Assembly (NCBI GenBank): GCA_034430115.1
Contig: DAOUFG010000184.1
Coordinates: 26,273 to 90,272 of the forward strand
Direction: 5' to 3'
Length of the DNA stretch: 64,000 nucleotides
Source: CAIXPS01 sp034430115
GTDB lineage: Bacteria > Chloroflexota > Anaerolineae > J036 > Brachytrichaceae
The translations under genes were made by a program, and so were the position numbers. This document shows, piece by piece, positions 18,452-26,128 of this stretch. Positions within the stretch are counted from its first letter, which is position 1. Every line of letters starts with the position of its first letter. The notes beneath the pieces are model-generated. The model was not told the DNA's origin and did no database searches. It saw nothing but the letters and a program-made list of their open reading frames with translations.

Positions 18452-21079
18452 TCACTTCCCTTTCTCTTTCCACTGATCTGGTGATGGTTCCTGCCTGCGT
18501 ATACTTCTACTCAGAGTCATCTTGCGGTAAGGGTAGCGGCTATTCAGCCAGCCCATGATCTGCTCTCGGGTCCTCGGAGTGTATTTGTCAATGGACATTT
18601 GGCGGATGAGCACTTCTCGTTGCTTGAGCCTCTGTTTTTCCTCAGATGTGGTGGGGTCTGGGCCATAAGGGTAAAGATCGAAAGCAGGTTCAGTTTTACC
18701 TTTATATTTCATTTTGGCGACGGCGTGATAATTACCCAAACTGATCAGATCTGCCTTGCTGAAATTTGGCTGGATGTAATCCTCTAGAGTTGTAGCATCT
18801 TTGCCATCAATGCCCAGCTCGAAGATGAAACTGCCACCTACGTTGCCCATGATCGAAGCGAGAACTTCATCTTTCAGTTGGCCCAAGTACTGGTTACCCA
18901 CAGTGAGTCGGATGCCATATTTGCGAATCTCGTCAAACATCGCATTCAGTGGTGTGTTGGTGAAAGTTTGCACTTCATCCACGTATAGGTAATAGTCAAG
19001 CCCACTAGCAGTACCAAGTCGTCTTGCCGCGGCTTCAAATTGTGATAGAGCCATCGTCCCCAGCAATTGGCGATCATCATTCCTAACGGTGCCAGTGTCG
19101 GTGTCCAGGGAGACGAGAATGATCTTATTCTGACTCATGAGTTCTCCCCATTCCAGACTGTCGGGATGGCAGAGGATGGGGTAGAGAAAATCGCTGCTGT
19201 AGAAGTTGCTCAGGCGGTAGATGGCGGGGAAAGGTAGGTCGCGCTTCTGGGAGTCGGTAAGTGGTACGAATAACTCTGTCCAAAATATGTTGATGGTTGG
19301 GTCGATAGTTTGGTCATTCTGACGGGGACTGATGGTGTTATAGAGAAATTCCTCATCCTGAAGAAGCTTCACTACGTCACGGATGGTGGGAGTCTCCACG
19401 TAAGCTAAGGTCCGAAGAGCGCCGTTGAGAAATACCTGGGCGCGCTCGGCACGGCTGAAGTCTTCGTAAAGCCTATTCATCATCTCAGTGAAGGTGCCTG
19501 CCGCAATCTGGCCATTATCGTCTTTGATTGTCAGGGGATTGAGCGGGGGTGGATTGTTACGATTAGTGACATCGATAACGACGACGTCCCCTATCCGGTC
19601 GTCGGGGATAGCAGTTTGTAGCACGTCACTGACTAACATTCCATGAGGATCGATGACACCGACCCCCTTGCCCCGGCTGATATCTTGGCGGATCATGTTG
19701 AGCATGAGGTTGGATTTACCCGTGCCGGTTTTACCAATGATGTTGACATGTTGTCTGCGGTCTTGGTCAGTCATGAATATTGGTCGTTGCTTATAGTGAC
19801 CAATACGAGTGCCCTCCTGATTCTCAAGGATATCTTTCGGGGGTTGACTACCTGACGAGAAGACAGCGTACTCCGCCGCCATGCCTTGATAAGGCAGATG
19901 CCACAGGGCGGCTAGCTCATCGCTGGTCACTACCGCTAGAGTCTTCTTTAGGAATTTATTGTGTTCATGGAGGTAATTCGTATAAGCGAAGAGAGAGTAG
20001 GTATCGAGCTGAGCTTGGCTTTCTACCTTACGGACTTGTGCCTCGCCCATAATCGACTGTTTGTGAATGCCCATTCCTAACACTTCACCGCGATACCGGT
20101 TAGTTAAGTGGCTACTGACATTTACTACTGCCTCAGTAACTCGGGATTCATCGTTCCCATAGACTTCCAGAACGCCTTGCAACTCATATAGATGAGGTGA
20201 GTTCACCTTGTTAAGACATTGCTTCAGGATTTGCTCTGGCGGTGGGGTTTTATATTTTACAGGAACTATGCCACCGTAAGATGTCCCATACCCGCTTCTG
20301 TCCCGTTTCCCCGTTACACTGTCGAGTGCAGTATCGATAAAAGCCAAGGTAATGGAGCCGACAGTGTTGATGATACCCTTAACTATCTTCTCACTGTCGG
20401 ATGGTAGGCCTAAAAGTTTACGACGAGCCTCGTCCCGGGTCTCTGAGTCACCGAAAGTCGCGGATGATAGGCAGAAGGTGAGATTGGTCACGACGCCAGA
20501 TTTGGCTGCTTCACCCATGGTATACACGAGATAGATCAGCGGGTCTGCGTTAACCTCGGTAAGGTGGACACTGGACAAATACCATTCGTCTCTAATTTGG
20601 CTGCCGTGGAACAGGGGAGCGAGCATGTGGTAATGGGTATGTTCTGAATATGGTGTAGGGGTCCAGGGACGGGTATTTACCGCCGTTTGCGGGCCATATA
20701 CCGACTTGATAGCCAAGGTGGGATCACCTCGAGACGCAGCTGGTAGTAAATCGATCAACTCAAAGGTGACCTTGCCACTCTCCGAGCTTAAGCGGAAGGC
20801 CACATTGTTGGCGTAAGTTTCAACCAGATGTTCGATCAGAGCTACCGCGACTCCCGGGTTATAGGGAGTCTTGGGGGGAACCTCAATGGTATAAACAATT
20901 GCTTTAGGTTCTGATGGGGCTGTATTTATGTGCTGCTTCCGCAGTAACATCTGTAATCTTTTCGCTAGATTGGGGAATTTATGTCTAATACCAATTACCA
21001 GGAGAATGATGATCCCGGCTAGAACGATTACGACTGCGAGCGTCAGCGTTGGGTATCGTGTAATCTCACCGAGACTCAT
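18452..21079 (-). CDS. membrane-anchored TraG/VirD4-like coupling ATPase (copy 2)
   Basis: The start is the ATG at 21079 because a perfect AGGAGG lies seven bases upstream. The frame is open further but without such a site. The 875-residue product has one N-terminal membrane helix (LTLAVVIVLAGIIILLVIGI near 12-31) and a ~400-residue region typical of this clade. Its ATPase domain has Walker A GKTGTGKS near 446-453, GVIDPHGM near 470, Walker B YLYVDEVQTF near 697-706 and GNQYLGQL near 730. It would couple DNA to a transfer channel. No VirB4 or mating-pair genes are seen, so the element may be mobilised by other means. Confidence 0.85.
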   Translation of the reverse strand: MSLGEITRYPTLTLAVVIVLAGIIILLVIGIRHKFPNLAKRLQMLLRKQHINTAPSEPKAIVYTIEVPPKTPYNPGVAVALIEHLVETYANNVAFRLSSESGKVTFELIDLLPAASRGDPTLAIKSVYGPQTAVNTRPWTPTPYSEHTHYHMLAPLFHGSQIRDEWYLSSVHLTEVNADPLIYLVYTMGEAAKSGVVTNLTFCLSSATFGDSETRDEARRKLLGLPSDSEKIVKGIINTVGSITLAFIDTALDSVTGKRDRSGYGTSYGGIVPVKYKTPPPEQILKQCLNKVNSPHLYELQGVLEVYGNDESRVTEAVVNVSSHLTNRYRGEVLGMGIHKQSIMGEAQVRKVESQAQLDTYSLFAYTNYLHEHNKFLKKTLAVVTSDELAALWHLPYQGMAAEYAVFSSGSQPPKDILENQEGTRIGHYKQRPIFMTDQDRRQHVNIIGKTGTGKSNLMLNMIRQDISRGKGVGVIDPHGMLVSDVLQTAIPDDRIGDVVVIDVTNRNNPPPLNPLTIKDDNGQIAAGTFTEMMNRLYEDFSRAERAQVFLNGALRTLAYVETPTIRDVVKLLQDEEFLYNTISPRQNDQTIDPTINIFWTELFVPLTDSQKRDLPFPAIYRLSNFYSSDFLYPILCHPDSLEWGELMSQNKIILVSLDTDTGTVRNDDRQLLGTMALSQFEAAARRLGTASGLDYYLYVDEVQTFTNTPLNAMFDEIRKYGIRLTVGNQYLGQLKDEVLASIMGNVGGSFIFELGIDGKDATTLEDYIQPNFSKADLISLGNYHAVAKMKYKGKTEPAFDLYPYGPDPTTSEEKQRLKQREVLIRQMSIDKYTPRTREQIMGWLNSRYPYRKMTLSRSIRRQEPSPDQWKEKGK

Positions 21080-21657
21080 TAACTGCCTCCTGTGACTTAA
21101 CTCAAACCCAGTGGGTAAGTTACATATTTTAAAAGCTGTTACCACTAGTTTAGAGCATTTACGCCGATTTGTGTGGCTGGCAATCACCAAATTCAATAAA
21201 TGTTGGTCGGATAAATTGAGTAACAACTTACTCTAGCCGCAATAAAATAACTTGATTACAGGAAACGTCAACCTGTAATTGACAAGTTAATTACACACAT
21301 ATAGATGACTGGAGTCGTGGTGACATGCTAATAACGAACATAGGATATGAACGCTTACCATTTCCTTAACGCCACCCTGTTATGGATAGAAAATCTGCGA
21401 AAACCGCGGCCATTATACGGTTATTAGTAGCACTTCCTCTGGTTAGCGTAACCAGACCCCAAACCAGTTCTATTGTCGAGTTCTTCAGAAGTTAAAAAAA
21501 CGGCGACTGGAGCGACGAAGGAAGCGACAGCGCCGCAGGGCCACGAGCCCTGCGCAAATATAGATAACTTTTCGGTCCGATTTTGCTGATATAGTATTTT
21601 ATTGAATCTAAGCGACTAACACGCCAATTTTGAAACCCACTCTATACGAGGCCTTTG
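21080..21657. other. divergent intergenic region of the coupling ATPase
   Basis: The 578 bases between the leftward ATPase and the rightward nuclease gene contain the long palindrome at 21248-21289 (own entry). A second hairpin, CGCAGGGC at 21534-21541 with GCCCTGCG at 21547-21554, has no T-run. No convincing frame is present. Promoters for both genes must lie here but lack clear consensus. Confidence 0.4.
21248..21289. repeat. long bulged inverted repeat, oriT/operator candidate
   Basis: The left arm is TAACTTG followed directly by ATTACAGG (21248-21262). The right arm is CCTGTAAT (21272-21279), three extra bases, then CAAGTTA (21283-21289). This gives 15 paired bases around a 9-base centre with one 3-base bulge. 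It sits ~170 bases upstream of the coupling-ATPase start in AT-rich DNA, a usual setting for a transfer origin or regulator site. The function is inferred. Confidence 0.5.
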
Positions 21658-22599
21658 ATGGAACTTAGCGAAGAGCGGACTGTAGCTATCGAATCAATTG
21701 CTACGCTGGTACATATCAAAAACACAATGGTGAATATGATTTTGAAGCCTGCTGGCGTACCAGTGGATATTTATCGGCAAATATTGACTTTGCATGATGA
21801 GGTCAATAACCGGCCATTGTCAAAACGTCAAATGGCTCCCCTCATTTTGGAGGAGGTTGATAAACGTCCTGAGTGTGCCGGGGTCGTACGTAAGATTGTT
21901 GAGATCGCAGCAAATTGGGATAAGTTCTATCTCGCTGATGACCAGTATGCTGCTCGTGCCACAGTTCAAAAAGCTCGTGAAATTCTCGGCACAGTCCAAT
22001 TGATGGAGCAACGTGAGGAAAAACAGCGTGTGCTAGCTCGCCAGGAAGAATTAGCGCGACTAGAAAAGGAACGACTGAAGCGAGTGGGTCAGCAGTCTAG
22101 TCTGCTATTAATGATGTTTGACGATTTGGCTAAACTCATGGATGATCCTCAGCGGCGAGGGTATCTCCTCCAGGATTTAATAAATCGGTTGTTTGACCTT
22201 CATGATATCCCAGTTGTGAAGAGCTTTACGCGGAATGATGGTGGGGAGCAGATAGATGGTGCATTCAAGCTTGATGGCTGGCACTACCTAGTTGAGTGCA
22301 GATGGCGCGAAAAATTAGCGGATATTCGGCAGCTCGATGGTCTGAAGGGGCAAATAGATCGTTCGGGTCGTCAGACTATGGGGATGTTCCTCTCTGTTAA
22401 TGGATGGTCAGAAAACGTTATTCCATTGCTTAAACAAAATCCCAGTAAATCCATCTTTTTAATGGAGGGTCATGACTTGCGAACAGTGCTTAGTGTTCCA
22501 CTTGATCTTCGGGCTTTCCTGCTTGCTAAGGTCGCAAAATTGAATCTTGAAACCGAACCCTTTTTGGAAGTAAACCAGTATCTGAAAGAGCAAGAATAG
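21658..22599 (+). CDS. restriction-endonuclease-like PD-(D/E)XK protein
   Basis: The product has an N-terminal helical domain (~1-110), a charged coiled-coil segment (~115-150) and a C-terminal nuclease-like fold: RRGYLLQDLINRLFD, GEQIDGAFKLDGWHYL, VECRWREK, then QTMGMFLSVNGW. The D of EQIDGAF and the E of VECRW are in the catalytic positions. The usual Lys after the Glu is Arg here, as I believe is common in this subfamily. The protein probably cuts or binds DNA and may be a stand-alone defence effector. It is AT-rich. The ATG at 21658 is preferred over an adjacent in-frame TTG. Confidence 0.65.
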   Translation: MELSEERTVAIESIATLVHIKNTMVNMILKPAGVPVDIYRQILTLHDEVNNRPLSKRQMAPLILEEVDKRPECAGVVRKIVEIAANWDKFYLADDQYAARATVQKAREILGTVQLMEQREEKQRVLARQEELARLEKERLKRVGQQSSLLLMMFDDLAKLMDDPQRRGYLLQDLINRLFDLHDIPVVKSFTRNDGGEQIDGAFKLDGWHYLVECRWREKLADIRQLDGLKGQIDRSGRQTMGMFLSVNGWSENVIPLLKQNPSKSIFLMEGHDLRTVLSVPLDLRAFLLAKVAKLNLETEPFLEVNQYLKEQE

Positions 22600-22677
22600 A
22601 TATGTAGGAAACTTGTCCTGAGTAGACTCAGCAACGCTGGTTGGGGTTGGGATTATCACAGTGAACATCCAATGGAT

Positions 22678-23154
22678 TCAAGCTGCCTCCAAATTCTCAC
22701 TCGCTCTCGGGAATCTGAAATTTACGCCGAATCGCTCCCATTGCAGTCTGAGTCTTTTGACTTCATCTTCTTGCCTGGGTAGGTGCCAGCATGACGTCCA
22801 CACCTTGTTACCCCTGCTCCGATCGATTTCATCCGCCCGAGCTGTAGCATCAATGACCCGATCAGCCATTTCCAGAAAAACCTCGAAACACTTTTGGCTG
22901 CTTAAATAACGCACAAACGCATAATAGTTGTCGCGTCCGCTGAGTTTTGTGTAATGAGTGCCAACCGGCCAGAACGACACTCTGTTCTTCGATGTTTTAA
23001 CTTGCAGGTTTGCATTCCATGTGCCAGCGGGGTTAACTACGACCAAGTCAATCCCGGCCGTGTTCCGGATGGTAGGTAAGGCAATCAATCCGCGCAAGCT
23101 TAGTTCCGCGGCAACGTAATAGACACCTGCTGCGCCGATAAGTGATTTGTCCAT
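22678..23154 (-). CDS. PD-(D/E)XK endonuclease-like protein
   Basis: A compact 158-residue protein with the order expected of resolvase-like nucleases: a helix with Glu (GVYYVAAELSLRG, E17), then GIDLVVVNPAG with Asp near 36, and LQVKTSK with the Q-x-K motif near 51-53. Similar small proteins are annotated as PDDEXK family or group-I-intron-type endonucleases. It reads leftward and converges with the larger nuclease gene. Its target is unknown. Confidence 0.6.
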   Translation of the reverse strand: MDKSLIGAAGVYYVAAELSLRGLIALPTIRNTAGIDLVVVNPAGTWNANLQVKTSKNRVSFWPVGTHYTKLSGRDNYYAFVRYLSSQKCFEVFLEMADRVIDATARADEIDRSRGNKVWTSCWHLPRQEDEVKRLRLQWERFGVNFRFPRASENLEAA

Positions 23155-23289
23155 GTTCGTGAACTCCTTTTCTTTTCATTGTCGTAAGTTCAGGGTTAAG
23201 GCATTTTTGTTTTTATACCCCATAATGTTCACGCTTAGGTCGAATACCCAATATGGCAAACAGGTGTGGTTAACGCTACAATTCCAAAT

Positions 23290-23505
23290 ATGGTTGACTG
23301 GATCACTACTGAAGAGGCAAGCCAACTTACCGGCTACAGTGTTGCACACTTGCTTTTGTTGTTGCGGCAGAAAAGAATCAAGGCTGAGAAGAAGGGTGGT
23401 CAATATTGGGTTGATAGGGGAGACTTGCTGGAGTATGCCAGTCAAGCGGCAAAAGCTAAGTCAGAAGATCGACGGCATGGAGCAAAAGGCAAACGAACCA
23501 CTTGA
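23290..23505 (+). CDS. excisionase/MerR-like HTH protein (copy 1)
   Basis: From the Met at 23290 the 71-residue product starts WITTEEASQLTGYSVAHL, followed by LRQKRIKAEKKGGQYWVDRGDLLEY, a winged helix of the excisionase/helix_turn_helix_17 type. Such proteins bind element ends or promoters. A close design match is the gene at 31815-32045. In both, the TGA stop is embedded in a TTGACA promoter box that starts the adjacent RNA-like unit. This suggests a conserved module with the serine recombinase gene that follows downstream. Confidence 0.75.
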   Translation: MVDWITTEEASQLTGYSVAHLLLLLRQKRIKAEKKGGQYWVDRGDLLEYASQAAKAKSEDRRHGAKGKRTT

Positions 23506-23530
23506 CATGAGTAGACTGCTAGTATAATAT
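23502..23530 (+). promoter_or_regulatory. sigma70-type promoter of RNA-like unit A
   Basis: TTGACA at 23502-23507 is followed after 17 bases by TAATAT at 23525-23530, with an overlapping TATAAT at 23523. The -35 box contains the TGA stop (23503-23505) of the HTH gene. Transcription would begin near 23537. Confidence 0.65.
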
Positions 23531-23535
23531 ACTAA

Positions 23536-23699
23536 GTATAGTTAGCATATAAATGCTATAAAGCGGGTCGTATAGGTGTTAGCAGCACCCACACAACCCT
23601 GACCCAACCGATGTTTAGGGCATCGGCAAGGCTAACCGCATTTTACTTTGAAGCGGGCAGTCCTTGCTTTCACCACCGGCAAGGGTCGCCCGTTTTTTT
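23536..23699 (+). ncRNA. putative structured RNA, copy A
   Basis: Several stems can be drawn. P0 is TAGCAT/ATGCTA just after the start. P1 is GGTG (23575-23578) with loop TTAGCAG and CACC (23586-23589), closed by GGGT/ACCC. P2 is CCGATG/CATCGG (23608-23626) with a TTTAGGG loop. P3 is CGGGC...CCTTGC with GCAAGG...GCCCG (23654-23692), ending in seven Ts, a normal intrinsic terminator. Between stems are the single-stranded blocks CTGACCCA (23599) and GGCTAACCGCATTTTAC (23630-23646). The same blocks recur in copy B at 32.1 kb. No coding frame fits. I do not recognise the family. It could act in trans or as a leader of the downstream small gene and recombinase. Confidence 0.6.
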
Positions 23700-23758
23700 G
23701 TTGGCTTTAGCGGGGCAAGTTTGGTAAAGCCAGCAAGTTAGTGTTGAGAGGTGGTCAG

Positions 23759-23983
23759 ATGAAATCCGCAAGTAAACTCCGCAAGTTCCGCCAGCAGTGC
23801 GAACGCGAAGCCGAGACAAGCGCCGATGAGATTGAGGCTCCCTTGTCACATCTGCTTCACGACATTTGCAAGACGCTCAAGTTGTCAGGTAAACAGCGCC
23901 GCCGGGTCCTCGGACGCAAAAGCTATATGCGGCTTGAGGATACCCGTGATTGCCGGGTAGACCTTGTGCGACGGGACTCCTAA
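23759..23983 (+). CDS. small basic/helical protein of unknown function
   Basis: The ATG at 23759 follows GAGAGGTGG by six bases, which decides the start over an in-frame TTG at 23741. The 74-residue protein is Arg/Lys-rich with two predicted helices (SKLRKFRQQCEREAE and LSHLLHDICKTLKL). I see no known domain. It follows RNA-like unit A by about 60 bases. Confidence 0.5.
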   Translation: MKSASKLRKFRQQCEREAETSADEIEAPLSHLLHDICKTLKLSGKQRRRVLGRKSYMRLEDTRDCRVDLVRRDS

Positions 23984-24323
23984 GCGATCCCGCACTTGTC
24001 CGTTTAGTGAGTTGAGGCAAGGCCTGTGTCAGGTTTTGCCTCAGCCCGTTATTACCTTTTTAGCATCCGTTACTTATCCCAATCCATTGCATGACGCATT
24101 TTGAAGACACGACCAGTAAGCAGTTGACCGGCTCACCGCTCTTACATAGAGCAGGGAACCAGGCTGGGCACCGTGACTCGCTACATCCCAAATTGCCACG
24201 ACGTCCTGTACTCGCACCGCGCATTGAGCGACTGCTGGCAATCATCGCGGAGGTGGAGCGGCAATCTCGTTGACATGCACGGCCCTAAACGGATGCAGAT
24301 GAACACCTTAAACAAAATAAACC
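23984..24323. other. intergenic region with a strong hairpin
   Basis: TGAGGCAA at 24013-24020 and TTGCCTCA at 24036-24043, with an inner GCCTG/CAGG pairing, form a stable stem-loop 30 bases after the small gene. It could end that transcript, though only a loose T-rich stretch follows (24056-24061). The rest, up to the recombinase start, has a 60-codon frame (24091-24273) without support. Confidence 0.45.
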
Positions 24324-26057
24324 ATGACTAGAGTGAGATGTTATTACCGGTATTCGAGTGACGAACAATCCGAAGGCTGGAGTATTGAAGCCCAGGATAA
24401 AGCATGTCGAAACTTCATCGCCGCTCGTCCTGATTGGGCGATCAACGGTAAGCCCTATGTTGATGAGGCCTGGAGTGGCAAGACGGTTCATCGTCCAGCC
24501 TTCCAACAGATGTTGGCTGATGCACGTGAAGGCCAGTTTGATGTGGTGGTGTGTCACAAGTTGGATCGATTTTCGCGCAGCCTGGTGGACGTTTTGTTGA
24601 CGCTGGATGAGTTGCAGAAATGCAATGTGACCTTTGCCAGCGCAGCAGAGTCGATTGACTTCACCTCACCCTCCGGGCGGATGATGCTGGTCATGCTGGC
24701 CTTCTTCGCCGAATGGTATCTGCAAAACCTGAGTGCCGAAACGACGAAAGGCAAGGTGGCTCGCTTTGAAGCGGGTTATTGGAATGGGGATTTGCGCTTT
24801 GGCTACTCGAAGACTGAAGTCGGAGAGGAAATCAAGAATGGCAAGGTGAAGAAACTATATAAGCCTGTGCCAAATGCAGACGCACATTTTGTGCAATTTG
24901 CATACCAAATGTGTTCGGCTGGCAAGATAGACCAGGACGTCGCAGATGAACTCAATCGTGTCGGGTCACGCACCTACCGCCTGATATCCAGTTCCAAAGC
25001 TAAGGCTGGACCTGATACTGACCTGTCGCTCCGGCGTGGCTGGACTAAGGATTCTGTTGCCGGGTTATTTGACCGGGAGGCAGTGCAGTTCTATCTGGGT
25101 AATACTCCCTATGTGGGAGTGAAAGAGCGGACCAAAGCAGAACGCCTGCGTGACTTTCAGGTGCGCCAGGGAACACATGAAGCGATCATTGACCAAGAGC
25201 TGGCAGACCGTGCGATGGCAGCCCGGATTAAGCGCTATAACCCTGGGCGATTGTTAACGCCTCAAGCGTCTCATGTGTACCTATTGGGGCAGGGGATAGC
25301 ACATTGTGCGAGTTGTGGGAAGCCTTTACGCAGTATTCAGAGTCAGTGCGGGCAACATCATCACTACTATCGTTGTGCTTCATGGTTGCGGGATGAGCCA
25401 TGTGATGCTTCACGGCAACAGGTGCGCGAAGACCTGTTGACACCTCAAATGGATCAGTACATGGCGGCCTTGAGTATGCCGGGTGATTGGCGTACACGTA
25501 TCAATGAGCTGGTCGCAAGTGACACTGAGGTGGTGAACCTGGAAAAACGGCGCAATGACTTACGTGGTCAGCTGCGTCGGCTCAACTACCAATTTGAGCA
25601 GGGGCTGATCGAGGAATCCGACGTTCCGGCTTACGAAAAGAGAGCGCAGAAGTTGATCCGGGAGATAAACAGTCTTGTGGTACCAGACACTCATCACTTG
25701 CTGGAGACAGGGGAGCAGGTGGTGGCCTTTGGATCGGCGTGGGCGAAAGCTGACAAAGCGCATCGCCACGCCATGCTCAAAGAGATGTTTGAAGCGGTCT
25801 ATGTAGATACAGACGAGAAGCGAATCGTGGGTGTCAAGCCATATGCCGAGTTTGTGCCCCTGTTTCGACAGACGGGGATGGTGGAGCGGGACTACAGTTT
25901 TGTGCTGGAAAACGAAATAACCGCTCAGGATTCTAAAATCACTGAGCGGTTAGACGTCTCAGGCGGACGCGACGGGGATGGGCTTAGCAATTGGCATATT
26001 GACCTACGGGGGATAGTTTGGGCACAGCCGCCCCATTGGGGCCGGATCGTCGCCTGA
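24324..26057 (+). CDS. large serine recombinase (element 1)
   Basis: A 577-residue large serine recombinase. The catalytic domain begins CYYRYSSDEQ (nucleophile near S11) and carries KLDRFSRSLVD near 75-85. A recombinase domain (~160-290) and a zinc ribbon (CASCGKPLRS ... YRCASWLRDEPC, ~335-372) follow, with a coiled-coil segment (~400-450). Such enzymes integrate and excise elements at attP/attB without host factors. The gene closes element 1. Its 3' end contains an 11-base inverted repeat and a 14-base sequence shared with the second recombinase gene, so an attachment site may lie in the last 100 bases. Confidence 0.92.
   Translation: MTRVRCYYRYSSDEQSEGWSIEAQDKACRNFIAARPDWAINGKPYVDEAWSGKTVHRPAFQQMLADAREGQFDVVVCHKLDRFSRSLVDVLLTLDELQKCNVTFASAAESIDFTSPSGRMMLVMLAFFAEWYLQNLSAETTKGKVARFEAGYWNGDLRFGYSKTEVGEEIKNGKVKKLYKPVPNADAHFVQFAYQMCSAGKIDQDVADELNRVGSRTYRLISSSKAKAGPDTDLSLRRGWTKDSVAGLFDREAVQFYLGNTPYVGVKERTKAERLRDFQVRQGTHEAIIDQELADRAMAARIKRYNPGRLLTPQASHVYLLGQGIAHCASCGKPLRSIQSQCGQHHHYYRCASWLRDEPCDASRQQVREDLLTPQMDQYMAALSMPGDWRTRINELVASDTEVVNLEKRRNDLRGQLRRLNYQFEQGLIEESDVPAYEKRAQKLIREINSLVVPDTHHLLETGEQVVAFGSAWAKADKAHRHAMLKEMFEAVYVDTDEKRIVGVKPYAEFVPLFRQTGMVERDYSFVLENEITAQDSKITERLDVSGGRDGDGLSNWHIDLRGIVWAQPPHWGRIVA
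25918..25976. repeat. inverted repeat plus 14-bp shared sequence in the recombinase 3' end
   Basis: TAACCGCTCAG (25918-25928) and CTGAGCGGTTA (25942-25952) form a perfect 11-base inverted repeat with a 13-base centre. Eleven bases later GCGGACGCGACGGG (25963-25976) is identical to 35034-35047 in the second recombinase gene, whose flanks differ. It is a candidate attachment core or end sequence. Shared protein ancestry (GRDG in both) is the alternative. Confidence 0.4.
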
Positions 26058-26083
26058 CGGTTTACCGAAATCTACCAGAGTTA

Positions 26084-26115
26084 TAATGTCCGATAATGTA
26101 AACTTATCGGCATTA
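26084..26115. repeat. inverted repeat resembling a tyrosine-recombinase core site
   Basis: CCGATAA (26090-26096), a 7-base centre TGTAAAC and TTATCGG (26104-26110) form a perfect inverted repeat. It extends with TAATG on the left (26084) and CATTA on the right (to 26115) after one extra base. Arms around a 6-8 base centre are the layout of tyrosine-recombinase core sites. It lies 13 bases before the integrase start, so it could also be its operator. Confidence 0.5.
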
Positions 26116-26128
26116 GAGAGGTAAACCA

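Noticed and set aside
18452..21226. Longer start for the membrane-bound coupling ATPase
   Set aside because: The 49 extra residues are not protein-like, and the ATG at 21079 has a perfect AGGAGG at the right distance.
23523..23528. TATAAT as the -10 box of RNA unit A
   Set aside because: It leaves only 15 bases to TTGACA. TAATAT two bases later gives the normal 17, although both may contribute.
24091..24273. 60-codon frame before the first serine recombinase
   Set aside because: No ribosome-binding site and an odd composition. The last part could be a relic, but there is not enough to call it a gene.
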